A DNA stretch of 64,000 bases from a virus: IMG/VR virus record IMGVR_UViG_3300020371_000004, positions 1-64,000 of that record; one strand, 5' to 3'. Position 1 is the stretch's first letter. Every line of letters starts with the position of its first letter. Below, piece after piece: positions 52,301-59,713 of the stretch. The translations under genes and the position numbers were made by a program. The notes beneath the pieces were generated by a model. It was given only the letters and a program-made list of their open reading frames with translations. It did no database searches and was not told the DNA's origin.

Positions 52301-53516
52301 TGGTGCAGAATCTCGTGCAATAGACCTCCCACCACAAAAGGGACTACTCAGATTTGCTGGTACTGCACCAGAAGTTTATATCCGTGGACCAGAACTTGGA
52401 GATGTATCTCTCCAACTCAAGTCTTCCGACGTATTTGTCAGATTCAAGCTCAGCCATATTTCGGATGGTTCCAGAATCCATGTCGATGGAGATGGAGCAG
52501 AAGCAAGAGTCAGACCATACGAAGGTTCTGGTACACTCTTTGGATTCAGTGGTGCAACGGAAGCTCGCACAATCGACCTCCCACCACAGGTTCCAACACT
52601 CTTCAGATTTGCTGGAAACTCTGGAGAAAGAGAAACCAATGCACATCTTGGTTCTGGTTCACTCTTTGGATTCGATTCTGCAACAGAAGTCAGAGTTGCT
52701 TCCCCAGAACTTTCTGGACTATTCAAAGTTCAGGGCACTGGTGCAGAAGCAAAAACCAAGGTATTTACTGGTTCTGGTGTATTCGATCTCAACACCAAGA
52801 CAGACGGACTGGATACTCTTGGCAAGCAAGTTTATATCAGTGCTCCAGAATCTACAACTGTCAATCCACCAGAACATACTCAGGTATTCACTTTCTCTGG
52901 TTCTGCTGTTGCTACAGAAGACAGAGCATATCAGGGAACTGGAACACTATTTGGATTTACAGGAGCAGCAGAATCCAGAGCAGTTGTACCAGATTCTACA
53001 GGTCTATTCAAGGTTCAGGGTTCTGGAGAAGAATCCAGAAGCAGAATTTACTCTGGAACAGGAAGAGTATTTGGATTTACTGGTGGTGCAGAGGCAACAG
53101 CAGTTACCGAAAATGTACCAGGTTCTCTCTTCAAATTTACTGGAGAAGTTACTGTTGTTCGCAGATTCCCACCACATGTTGGTTCTGGAACACTATTCTC
53201 CTTCACTGGTGCAACAGAATCTCAAACAATTGCACCACCAGTTGCAACACTCTTCGAGTTCAACGGAAACGTTGCAGAATCCAGAAGCAGAGTTTACACA
53301 GGTTCTGGAACACTCGTTACATTCAAGTCTGCAACTATCGCAAGACGTGTTCCATACGATGTTACTCAGGGACTTTTCAAACTTGTTGGAGCACTCAACG
53401 AATCTTTTGTTCCTTCTGGATACGTTGGTACGACTGGAGTTCAATTCATTGGGGCATCTACAGATAGAAGGATTGAATTTGAGTCACCAAAACCAACACA
53501 AATATACATCGTCTAA
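46395..53516 (+). CDS. giant nested-repeat virion protein, 2373 aa
   Basis: The N-terminus is ALFQYNLGSEIPFSSIDYGF. Residues about 45-195 resemble a reelin-type beta-sandwich with an Asp-box-like EDLLFEYSTNGGSTW. The rest is repetitive. Short units of about 36 residues (KNTENYVGTGSLFTFVS... TEST... INSAASGLFKF) alternate with a longer block (ADQPISDFANDPISLYANEQ, FGHISIDPEQSINTHG, DYGYINTTNRFPFG). The block recurs about every 1000 bases, starting near 47770, 48772, 49773 and 50763. No enzyme motif. It is probably a long extended fibre or adhesin. It is preceded by a late promoter and a structured leader. The C-ending codon use over the repeat part creates long false ORFs in other frames. Confidence 0.8.
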   Translation: MALFQYNLGSEIPFSSIDYGFINETPTTPSEDHGDLAVVAQTTIAPDDIVSTYSGSLSTVTITNTGSGVGEFGGFNVARHIKFTGAGTRAFTFAFDTSNREEITFSVIRGTDSNGGELPDSGEDLLFEYSTNGGSTWTGTQVLAAYNDTAFNNLNDVTVTLPTAARVSNAQFRIRQASNSGSNYDQWGVTAVTIGGEILTTEDYGFLTPARQTVPYGRLKIVQEFADDRLLRNSVGGIEFTLGGKANIFTLPIHVGRGFLRLDGKEFTRITLRYIGSGTFSHFGGSAEAVSNATPAQTPLFTVAGVATEKFGKGNYTATGQFSAFTGAAEVVSISGATRQDLFRIRGAAHDTHTENYVGEGRLFAVQGASEAFKVEEKASGLFSFKGTSKETIQSNNVVSVETQISGSGSESITPAVRPGSGEATFSGAITNEHVRFHQFGTGTLSSFSGTAETSNRVVFSYNESSVVNAETLDYGLITEGFADEPISNYANVPISTLANEVVSEFGRYPNREEFGHISIDPEQSIHTPGYNHVDYGYINTTNRFPFGKFQSEDGGDLTYESAQIGIRVRPITPGPTLRLEGTAGIFTLPIHKGEGYFRFEGKSVVRIRAVYYGSGKFSNFGGSAEATSNADSGRKILFRVAGDAHAVVRFVYIGEGSLFTFVSKTESTSVTEKPQALYKFTGSAVEKNTENYVGTGSLFTFVSSTDSTVINSAASGLFTFKGSGIEKNTENYVGQGSLFTFVSKSEATVVQSVAQTLFRFTGAITNEHVRFHQFGTGTFSAFSGTAYHERVAFDYNEDSIVNVRHDNYGLITEGSADQPISDFANDPISLYANEQVSEFGRFANREDFGHISIDPEQSINTHGHRHDDYGYINTTNRFPFGGFTFEDENEGVDTAGIRFQLRAPTSGTELRLQGQAEIYVLPVHIGGGITRFAGDATIRIRAVYYGSGKFSNFGGSAEAISNVDSGRQVLFRVSGDSHNTIRFVEVGTGSLFTFVSKTESTSVTEKPQVLYKFTGSAVEKNTESYVGKGSLFTFVSSTESTVINSAASGLFSIKGSAEEKNTEVYVGKGSLFTFVSKSEATVVQSKAQGLFKISGAITNEHVRFHQFGTGTFSTFSGTAYHERVAFDYNEDSIVNVDHENYGFITQGSADQPISDFANDPISLYANEQVSEFGRFSNREDFGHISIDPEQSVNTHGWNHIDYGYINTTNRFPFGGFTFDDGSVTSATSKLQVKLPVEGPVFQISGVSDNRVLPVIIGGGFTRLGGDALVKITAVWYGSGSVFSFVGGAEATSSTVPTEAPLLDFNGTARERFGKGNYDASGTFSTFSGAGETAIISNKADVLFDVNGTAIEKHTENYVGEGSLFGFVSATESTVINSAASGLFKFQGGAIEKNTENYVGTGSLFAFDSSTEATEVLSTASGLFKFSGAATNVQVRFHQFGTGSLFGFNGGAESVTFDYSCHGSIVNIGADNYGFITESVVDQTITDYANEQISTYANEVVSDFGIDPNQESFGHISIDPEQSINTHGWNHEDYGLITEPEGGNKFPCVHLKFGGERFNESRVFGYAGSGTFSTFSGAAEARAIVPPSKGLFKVHGSGGIIASLSHIGSGEIHIGDSGIDKFIKVQFSPPTTGVLFKFSGGLDVSGVNERPSDLKATFAEVGHAKLRIAGDAFTTFHLGHIGSGQLDINGNAIEKHTEAYVGSGSLFAFTGGAESFTVDLPEFATLFRFAGNAVEKNTENYVGTGSLFTFVSKTESTTSAEQPKVLFNIEGASVNRILFHYYGTGNFSTFGGAAEARAVTKEAGGLFTFSGNAPESITPAPHIGSGSLFTFVGKTEAFVASDDLVAPPLFKIGGDAIIGFSLGIIGRGGLDVLQKVTKLDVEGKNRFVGAQERRAINNPASVLFSIDGNVKIFFVFQETGGGFTRVAGEAFTEVTPRHTGRGKTSLHGEVTMSASLSHIGSGTIFGFVGGAESRAIDLPPQKGLLRFAGTAPEVYIRGPELGDVSLQLKSSDVFVRFKLSHISDGSRIHVDGDGAEARVRPYEGSGTLFGFSGATEARTIDLPPQVPTLFRFAGNSGERETNAHLGSGSLFGFDSATEVRVASPELSGLFKVQGTGAEAKTKVFTGSGVFDLNTKTDGLDTLGKQVYISAPESTTVNPPEHTQVFTFSGSAVATEDRAYQGTGTLFGFTGAAESRAVVPDSTGLFKVQGSGEESRSRIYSGTGRVFGFTGGAEATAVTENVPGSLFKFTGEVTVVRRFPPHVGSGTLFSFTGATESQTIAPPVATLFEFNGNVAESRSRVYTGSGTLVTFKSATIARRVPYDVTQGLFKLVGALNESFVPSGYVGTTGVQFIGASTDRRIEFESPKPTQIYIV
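47770..51033 (+). repeat. four ~1-kb tandem repeat units in the giant gene
   Basis: A conserved block of about 265 bases (encoding YNEDSIVN... to NTTNRFPFG) begins near 47770, 48772, 49773 and 50763. Units 2 and 3 are the most alike and unit 4 is the most degenerate. Each unit is filled with several 108-111-base sub-repeats. These are likely sites of recombination and of assembly error. Confidence 0.75.
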
Positions 53517-53521
53517 GGTTG

Positions 53522-53528
53522 ATAAATA
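53522..53528 (+). promoter_or_regulatory. T4-type late promoter
   Basis: ATAAATA (GATAAATA from 53521), 23 bases before ATG 53551 and right after the stop of the giant gene. Confidence 0.65.
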
Positions 53529-53550
53529 CTTTTATAGAATTCCCTTATAA

Positions 53551-54000
53551 ATGGCAAATACTAAACGTGTACAGATCCGTAAGGGTTCTGAGCCAGAACA
53601 TCAGGCTTTTACTGGTGCTCTGGCTGAAATCACTTACGATACAGACAAAAAGTCCATCAGAATGCATGATGGAACAACTTTGGGTGGTTTTGACGTACAA
53701 AAATCTAGATACGATTTTTTAAATTCTACCACCACTCTAGTTACTAATGTTAAGTACTTTGCCGACACCGTGAACGGAGCGTTCTCCGTTACCTTGCCTA
53801 CCTTTAAGGCAATTGGTGATACTATTATTATAGTGGATGCCGAAGCATATTGGGATATAAATAATCTCACGGTGCTAACTCAAAATAATGAAACATTTAA
53901 GGATTATACAGGACTAATTGAATCCCCTTTGGTGTGTGATGTTGCTGGTGCGGCAATAGAACTTATTTGGGAAGGCAGTTACTGGAGATTAATCGCATGA
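53551..54000 (+). CDS. Mtd-N-like fibre/adhesin protein, 149 aa
   Basis: Residues about 5-47 (KRVQIRKGSEPEHQAFTG, AEITYDTDKKSIRMHDGTTL, GGF) match the N-terminal module found in the Bordetella phage major tropism determinant and many tail fibres. There it attaches receptor-binding parts to the tail. The remaining 100 residues are a beta domain with an IIIVDAEAYWDINNLTVL strand pair and an ELIWEGSYWRLIA end, common in phage appendage tips. No variable-repeat or reverse transcriptase is near, so this is not a diversity-generating system in this window. It shares ATGA with the next gene. Confidence 0.75.
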   Translation: MANTKRVQIRKGSEPEHQAFTGALAEITYDTDKKSIRMHDGTTLGGFDVQKSRYDFLNSTTTLVTNVKYFADTVNGAFSVTLPTFKAIGDTIIIVDAEAYWDINNLTVLTQNNETFKDYTGLIESPLVCDVAGAAIELIWEGSYWRLIA

Positions 54001-54380
54001 CAATGTTTCTAAGCGGGAGTATGCTTTCTGGCTCTGGTGGGGGCGGAGGAGGTGGAAAATTATTTTCTCAGCAAAATGATTTCTACATCCATGCACTCAG
54101 AAGAGATGCAGATGGAATGCTTCGATACACCAAAATTAAAACCACTGATTCAGAAGTTGGTGATTTCCACAGATTGGATGGAACTCCATATCCCGATTTC
54201 TTAGATGGTGCTGATTATGTAGAGCAAACTACAGAAGAAAAAACATATACAAACCATCCGCAAGATAAATACCAACAGTATAGGTTTGATTTTAGACGCA
54301 TCACTTATTTTATTGATGACGATGGATATCTTGTTGCAAGATTTGGAAGTTATGATTACAACACCGAAGGACCTAAGTAA
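53997..54380 (+). CDS. Gly-rich small virion protein, 127 aa
   Basis: The start is placed at ATG 53997, which overlaps the previous stop (ATGA), rather than at a TTG 30 bases upstream. A Ser/Gly stretch (SGSMLSGSGGGGGGGKLF) is followed by an acidic, aromatic domain (DFYIHALRRDADGMLRYTKI ... YRFDFRRITYFIDDDGYLVA). A Gly-rich N-terminus is often a flexible linker in phage fibre proteins. It lies between the Mtd-N-like gene and the CBM/beta-helix fibre and is likely part of the same appendage. Family not recognised. Confidence 0.6.
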   Translation: MTMFLSGSMLSGSGGGGGGGKLFSQQNDFYIHALRRDADGMLRYTKIKTTDSEVGDFHRLDGTPYPDFLDGADYVEQTTEEKTYTNHPQDKYQQYRFDFRRITYFIDDDGYLVARFGSYDYNTEGPK

Positions 54381-54395
54381 GGAATTTAACAAAAA

Positions 54396-57300
54396 ATGGC
54401 AGACTTTAGACTTGGAAGACTAAAATTCAACTGGAGAGGTGACTGGGCAGCAGGAACCGCTTACGTCATCGATGACATCGTAAAGTTTGGTGCAAATACT
54501 TACGTCTGTACCACCAATCATACTTCCGTCACTGATGAAACTACATGGTATGCAACAGACCTTTCAAAATGGTCACTTCATACTGAAGGTTTAGTTCAGA
54601 GAGGAACTTGGACACCTGGTGTTTACTATAAAATTAATGATGTCGTTGATTACGGTAACACTCAGTATCGTGTCACTGCAGGATTCTCCACAAATACATT
54701 TGCTACAACATATCTAACTGAGTATCTCAGAGGATTCCAATACGAAGATACTTGGGATAGTGCAACCGAATACCAACCAGGTGACTTTGTTACCTATGGT
54801 GGTTACTCTTATGTTGCAACTAGTATTCATACTAATAAAGTTCCAACTGATTATCTGGCAGCAGATTGGGATGTAGTAACTACTGGATTTGATTCTGTAG
54901 GAACATATTCAACTACAGTTGACTACAAACCAGGTGATGTTGTTCAGTTTGGTGGTTATGCATATGTTGCAGAAACAAAGTCAACAAATGTCCATCCAAC
55001 AACAACACCAGATTGGAACCTTATTGTAAAGGGTATTAACTGGGCTGGTTCTTATCAGACAGCAACCACTTATGAACTAGGTGATGCAGTTCAAAGAAAT
55101 AGTAATTCATACATTAGTGTTGCATCAACCAACACTGGTAATGACCCTGCTTCTGACACTCTAGGTAATTACTGGAATGCTTTAACACAAGGTGCTGAGA
55201 CAAATGTTCTCACTACTGCTGGTGACCTTTTAGTTCAAGGTGGTGCTGGTGCATCAAGATTACCTGTTGGTGCTGCTGGTTCAGTTCTTGCAGTATCTGA
55301 TTCTGGATATCCAGAATGGCAACCAAATAATGTATCTGAGCAAGTTTTCTATGTAACTGAGGAAGGTGCTGATAATAATACTGGTGAAAATATTCAAAAT
55401 TCATTTGCAACATTAGGCAGAGCATTATCTGTTGTAAATGGTGCTGCAACAATTTATGTAAAAGCTGGTATCTATGATGAAGTACTTCCTTTAACTGTTC
55501 CACCTGATGTAACAGTTGTTGGTGATAACATCAGAACAACTAAGATTAGAGCAGCAGGTGGTTCATCAAATACTTGGACTTTGACTCTAGGACAGGAGTT
55601 AAATAATGTTGCATTTGGTTCAGTAATTCAGTTCTCAAATGGTGCTAGATGTACTTACATTGATAGTAATGCTCATGAAGATGTAATTACTGTAATCAGA
55701 AACACTGCTTATGCACCTCCACTAAGTGGAAATTACATTACATATGTTGATAACATTCCATATAGTGGTCCAACAACATATATTAATAGCTACGTCAATG
55801 AGACGAATGCTCATACCAAGATGTTCTTGATGAGCGACAAGACTATGCTTAAAGATCTTCAAATGGAAGGTCTTACTGGATATACTGCTGCTAGTACAGT
55901 TAACACTGCATCAGGTTCTATCAATGGAACCACATTAACTTCAAGTGGTTTAATTGATGACCATGTAGGAACAACAGTTACTGGTACTAATGTTGCTGCA
56001 AATACTAAGATTGTTAACGTATTGAATGCAACAACTGCAGAAGTTAGCATTTCACAGTCCGTATCTACAACAACTCTTACATTTACTGCACCACCTCAGG
56101 ATATTAATAATGCACACATTAAGGGTGTATATATTTCACTGAATCCATCATCTCCAATCACCAAGTCACCATATATTTCGCAGTGTTCTGCATTCTCAAC
56201 TGGTGGTGTTGGTGCTATTGTTGACGGTAGAATTCATAGACACTTCCCTGTTGGAAGTGCAACCCCTTCTAACAAGTCAATTGTTTTTGACTCCTTTACT
56301 AACATCCACGATAACGGTGTTTCATTCTGGGTTACAAACAATGCTGCTGCAGAATTCGTTTCTTGCTTCAGTTACTATGCTCATATTTCTTATGCAGCAA
56401 CCCGTGGTGGAAGAATTCGTTCACTTGCAGGTAACTCCTCCTGGGGTACTTACGGTCTTGTAAGTTCTGGTTATAACTTCGATGAAACTCCAATTACTGG
56501 TACTGTTGAAGGTCTACAAGTTAAGTTTGATCCTACCACAATTACTGGTGCTGGTTTTAATGAAGGTGGAAGATTTATTGGACAGACTTCTGGTGCAGAA
56601 GGATACATCAACTCTTCCCAGACTGATAAACTAATTTATTCTCTCGTTACTGCTGGTCCACTTGGACTCGGAACTGGTTTCTCAGTTGGAGAAACAATCC
56701 GTGCTGATAACGGCACAACCGCAGATCTTGTTCCTAACACTGACTGTAACACTGGTATTAATGGGTTTACATTCCCAATGGCTGGATTACCAGCAGGTAT
56801 GGAAGACGGTGGTAGTGTAGAGTTCGTAACTGGTAGTGGTAATGGTGGATTTAATAACCAAGTAATTACTGGTGCTGACCAATTTACTTATGTTGTATCC
56901 AACGTTTCATACAGAGCACCTGACGGAAGAGGTTCTGTTCAGGTAAATAGAGGACAACTTGGTTCTGTTGCTGCTGGACATACTGGTGGTGCTGTTGGTG
57001 GAATCGTTGCATATCCAGAAGCTGGAGTTACTGAAACTCTGCTCTCTACTGTTGGAGCTGGAGATACAACAATCTTCGTTTCATCCACAACTGGATTTAC
57101 TCAGGGTGGATATGCAAAAGTTGCAGACGAATTGATGAAGATTGTAACTATTGTATCCAGTACTTCACTTGAAGTTGAACGTGCTGCTGATGGTTCTGGT
57201 GCTGCTGGTTCATATAACAACGGTGCTGCAACAGTTGCTATCGGTGCTTCCACAGTTCTCGCAGCAGAATTGTTCAGGGATGCAATTAATAGTGATACAG

Positions 57301-57923
57301 AAATTAGAGTTGATGATGCAAGTGTATTTGGTACAAATCAAATTCTTAAGATTGACTCCGAATTCTTAGATGTCACTGCTGTAAATACAGACACTGTTGG
57401 TACTTCAATCGTTGTCCTTGCTGAAGAAAAAGCAGCAAGAGCTTATGATGGTCAGCAAGTTAAGATTAGATTCCTTTATTCACAAGGAAGATTCACTGGT
57501 CATGACTTCCTACAAGTTGGAACTGGTGGAACAACTACAACAAATTGGCCTGGAACACCTGCTCAGGATCCAGTACAAACCCAAGAAGTTGTCGAAGATT
57601 TCCCAGGACGTGTCTTCTATGTTTCTGCTGACTCTAACGGTAACTTCCGTGTTGGTAGATACTTTAAGGTTAACCAGGCAACTGGTTCTGCAACCCTGAA
57701 TGCTTCTGCATTCGACCTTTCTGGTCTATCTTCCTTGAGACTGGGTTCAATTGGTGCTCAGTTGGGTGCTCAAATTAATGAGTTCTCTACTGATACCACA
57801 CTCTCTCAAAATAGTAATGAAAAAGTTCCTACTCAAGCAGCAGTCAAGGCATACATTGACAATGCAGATACTAGGACAAAGGCACAATCAGGCCGTGATG
57901 CGTTCTTCTATGGCATGAGCTGA
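54396..57923 (+). CDS. tail fibre with CBM-like repeats and beta-helix, 1175 aa
   Basis: The first 270 residues hold five copies of a CBM5/12-like module. Each has a Trp or Tyr near the start, then a turn such as YVIDDIVKFGANTYVC, YQPGDFVTYGGYSYVA or YKPGDVVQFGGYAYVA, and a final W; such modules bind chitin or similar glycans. Residues about 310-480 (TGENIQNSFATLGRALSVVN, TIYVKAGIYDEVLPLTVPPD) look like the start of a right-handed beta-helix as in pectin lyases and tailspikes, though no catalytic residues can be assigned. The C-terminus (FRVGRYFKVNQATGSATL... NEKVPTQAAVKAYIDN) is typical of cyanophage fibres. Likely a host-glycan-binding fibre. Its stop codon lies in a 9-bp hairpin. Confidence 0.75.
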   Translation: MADFRLGRLKFNWRGDWAAGTAYVIDDIVKFGANTYVCTTNHTSVTDETTWYATDLSKWSLHTEGLVQRGTWTPGVYYKINDVVDYGNTQYRVTAGFSTNTFATTYLTEYLRGFQYEDTWDSATEYQPGDFVTYGGYSYVATSIHTNKVPTDYLAADWDVVTTGFDSVGTYSTTVDYKPGDVVQFGGYAYVAETKSTNVHPTTTPDWNLIVKGINWAGSYQTATTYELGDAVQRNSNSYISVASTNTGNDPASDTLGNYWNALTQGAETNVLTTAGDLLVQGGAGASRLPVGAAGSVLAVSDSGYPEWQPNNVSEQVFYVTEEGADNNTGENIQNSFATLGRALSVVNGAATIYVKAGIYDEVLPLTVPPDVTVVGDNIRTTKIRAAGGSSNTWTLTLGQELNNVAFGSVIQFSNGARCTYIDSNAHEDVITVIRNTAYAPPLSGNYITYVDNIPYSGPTTYINSYVNETNAHTKMFLMSDKTMLKDLQMEGLTGYTAASTVNTASGSINGTTLTSSGLIDDHVGTTVTGTNVAANTKIVNVLNATTAEVSISQSVSTTTLTFTAPPQDINNAHIKGVYISLNPSSPITKSPYISQCSAFSTGGVGAIVDGRIHRHFPVGSATPSNKSIVFDSFTNIHDNGVSFWVTNNAAAEFVSCFSYYAHISYAATRGGRIRSLAGNSSWGTYGLVSSGYNFDETPITGTVEGLQVKFDPTTITGAGFNEGGRFIGQTSGAEGYINSSQTDKLIYSLVTAGPLGLGTGFSVGETIRADNGTTADLVPNTDCNTGINGFTFPMAGLPAGMEDGGSVEFVTGSGNGGFNNQVITGADQFTYVVSNVSYRAPDGRGSVQVNRGQLGSVAAGHTGGAVGGIVAYPEAGVTETLLSTVGAGDTTIFVSSTTGFTQGGYAKVADELMKIVTIVSSTSLEVERAADGSGAAGSYNNGAATVAIGASTVLAAELFRDAINSDTEIRVDDASVFGTNQILKIDSEFLDVTAVNTDTVGTSIVVLAEEKAARAYDGQQVKIRFLYSQGRFTGHDFLQVGTGGTTTTNWPGTPAQDPVQTQEVVEDFPGRVFYVSADSNGNFRVGRYFKVNQATGSATLNASAFDLSGLSSLRLGSIGAQLGAQINEFSTDTTLSQNSNEKVPTQAAVKAYIDNADTRTKAQSGRDAFFYGMS

Positions 57924-57933
57924 GGCTCATGCC
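57912..57933 (+). other. 9-bp hairpin containing the stop codon
   Basis: GGCATGAGC (57912-57920), TGAG loop, GCTCATGCC (57925-57933). The loop holds the TGA stop. No T-run follows, so it is better read as an RNA-end stabiliser or processing site than as a standard terminator. Confidence 0.6.
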
Positions 57934-57942
57934 TTAGTGGCA

Positions 57943-57974
57943 ATAAATAATTAAACTAATCAGTTCACTAAATA
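57943..57974 (+). promoter_or_regulatory. tandem late promoters
   Basis: ATAAATA (57943-57949) and CTAAATA (57968-57974), 51 and 26 bases before ATG 58000, followed by an AGGAAAGAG ribosome site. Confidence 0.6.
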
Positions 57975-57999
57975 CTAGTATAGGAAAGAGTTTTGTAAA

Positions 58000-58317
58000 A
58001 TGGCATCTGGAATCTTAGGGCAATCTGCCCCATCAGCAACCACAAACACCACTGTTTATACAGTTCCTGCTGCAACCACTTCTGTTGTAAACGTAAACGT
58101 TCTTAACAGAGGCACTTCTGCTGCTACGGTACGCATTGCACTTGCTGCAGCATCATCACCAACAGATGGTGAGTACATCGAGTACGATGCAATCGTACCT
58201 CCAAAAGGTGTACTGGAAAGAACAGGGATTGCACTTAACGCAGGAAAACTAGTTGTAGTTTATGCTTCATCTGGTGACACCTCTGTTAATGTGTATGGAC
58301 TAGAAACCGCTGTTTGA
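58000..58317 (+). CDS. small conserved virion-type protein, 105 aa
   Basis: MASGILGQSAPSATTNTTVY followed by a regular beta pattern (SVVNVNVLNRGTSAATVRIA, YIEYDAIVPPKGVLERTGIA, GDTSVNVYGLET). It looks like a single Ig-like or jelly-roll domain. I recall similar small proteins beside tail-fibre genes in many cyanophages. It begins the transcript that carries the Cys-rich gene, with 13 bases to the next ORF. Confidence 0.65.
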   Translation: MASGILGQSAPSATTNTTVYTVPAATTSVVNVNVLNRGTSAATVRIALAAASSPTDGEYIEYDAIVPPKGVLERTGIALNAGKLVVVYASSGDTSVNVYGLETAV

Positions 58318-58330
58318 TAGGAGAAAGCAA

Positions 58331-58609
58331 ATGGGAAGGTTTTTGGGTTTAGCATCAAATAGAGGAGCAGGTGGTGGTGGTTCCACACTAGTGGAAGAAT
58401 TTGACCGTGCAACTGGCATCACAACTGATGCGAGTAACAATGTTACAGCTGTGACATTGGGTAGTCTGGAATATAGCAACGTATTGTATCATAGTACTCA
58501 ACCAGGAATTGTTACCTCTTTCACTGAAACGGCAAGTGGAGCATCTAAAGATTATGAAATTTCATATGATAGTGATTTCCATGTGACAGCAATTACGGAG
58601 GTACAGTAA
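58331..58609 (+). CDS. hypothetical small protein, 92 aa
   Basis: A Gly-rich start (MGRFLGLASNRGAGGGGSTL) then a beta-rich part (NVTAVTLGSLEYSNVLYHST, KDYEISYDSDFHVTAITEV). A repeat-like motif of a question-and-answer strand pair is seen in other phage fibre proteins, but the family is not identified. It ends one base before the ATG of the Cys-rich gene. Confidence 0.6.
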   Translation: MGRFLGLASNRGAGGGGSTLVEEFDRATGITTDASNNVTAVTLGSLEYSNVLYHSTQPGIVTSFTETASGASKDYEISYDSDFHVTAITEVQ

Positions 58610-58610
58610 A

Positions 58611-59660
58611 ATGGCGGCAGACGTACTATTATATAATGCGTTAAACGACCTTAACGCATCCAAAAGAGCACAAGTTGCTGCTCTTGATTCTCAAATTGCA
58701 GCAAAAGCAACTGAATGTGCTGGTTATGAAAATACAATTGCAACTAATAGTGTAGCAATTGCTAATCAGGCAGGTCCAGAACACCCAGAACTTTGGGGTC
58801 TTATTCCAACTCAACCTGCAGAAGGTGGAAACTTCGATAGTGGATTTAAAGTTTGTGATACTTCTGGTTACTTCCGTTGTGGTTCAAGTTGCACTTGGAC
58901 TGTTCCAACTGGTGTAACTTGTGCTCGTTTCCAAATTTGGGGTTCTGGTGCAGGAACTGGTTCATCATGTTGCTGTGGATGGACACATATCGGTCCTTCT
59001 GGTGCATATGCATCTGTAATTATTCCAGTAACAGAAGGTGATACATACACCTTATGTGGTGGTTGTGCATATTGTTGTTATGGAACAAGAGGACAGGTAA
59101 CAGTTCAAGGTTGCCCATCTTATGTAACTGGTACTGGTCTCACCAACTTCTGTGCTGAAGGTGGAATAGCAGGAATGTTCTGCGAGATGAAAGTAAGATG
59201 CTCAATGGCATTAATTTGCTGTAACTATTGCATCTACTCTGCAGGTTCTTCTTGTATTTGTACAACTGGTACTGACGTTTGTATTAATGGCAACCAAGGT
59301 GGTTATACCTGCTCAAATAGTGCAGGTGCAGTAAATATCAGAAAGAGTTGTTCCATGTATTATGGTTCAGCAGCAAGTGGAACTGTATATGGTATTCAGG
59401 GTGCATACCACCTAACTCAAGAAGGTAATGGTGCTCAAATTTGCATCAGGCACGCACCAATTTATGGATTCCCCAATGACTCCTGCTGCCACTGCTGTAT
59501 GGCTACATCAGGTAGAGCAGGTTTACAGAGATCTGCATGTGCTGGATACATGCAAATTCCATCTGCTGGTGGATGGGCAGCATATACCTGTACTGGTTGT
59601 AATGACCACTGTGGTGATGCTGGTAGAATGGGTATGGTTTGTGTATCTTGGAAGGCTTGA
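58611..59660 (+). CDS. cysteine-rich tail protein A, 349 aa
   Basis: A helical N-terminus (ALNDLNASKRAQVAALDSQI) of about 55 residues, probably a trimerising or attachment coil, is followed by a domain with 34 Cys (about 10%), including CCC, CAYCC, CCNYC and CCHCC clusters. The core (WTVPTGVTCARFQIWGSGAG, AYASVIIPVTEGDTYTLCGG) is like Gly-rich phage fibre tips, with Cys placed in turns. A second copy of the plan is the 349-aa gene at 60357. No signal peptide. The Cys could form disulfides in the virion or bind metal; both are inference. Confidence 0.7.
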   Translation: MAADVLLYNALNDLNASKRAQVAALDSQIAAKATECAGYENTIATNSVAIANQAGPEHPELWGLIPTQPAEGGNFDSGFKVCDTSGYFRCGSSCTWTVPTGVTCARFQIWGSGAGTGSSCCCGWTHIGPSGAYASVIIPVTEGDTYTLCGGCAYCCYGTRGQVTVQGCPSYVTGTGLTNFCAEGGIAGMFCEMKVRCSMALICCNYCIYSAGSSCICTTGTDVCINGNQGGYTCSNSAGAVNIRKSCSMYYGSAASGTVYGIQGAYHLTQEGNGAQICIRHAPIYGFPNDSCCHCCMATSGRAGLQRSACAGYMQIPSAGGWAAYTCTGCNDHCGDAGRMGMVCVSWKA

Positions 59661-59666
59661 TAATAC

Positions 59667-59673
59667 ATAAATA
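59667..59673 (+). promoter_or_regulatory. T4-type late promoter
   Basis: ATAAATA (CATAAATA from 59666), 41 bases before ATG 59714. A palindrome CTCTAGAG with AGAGGA lies in the leader. Confidence 0.6.
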
Positions 59674-59713
59674 ATCATATTAAAGGAAAAACTCTAGAGG
59701 ATAGCTTAGAACA

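Noticed and set aside
47056-53550. Long frames (up to 472 aa) in other frames of the giant repeat gene
   Set aside because: Their sequence is a frame-shifted copy of the repeats (Leu/Ser/Gln-rich) and results from the codon bias of the true gene.
53551-54000. Diversity-generating retroelement target
   Set aside because: Only the Mtd N-terminal module is present; no reverse transcriptase, template repeat or C-type lectin end is visible in the window.
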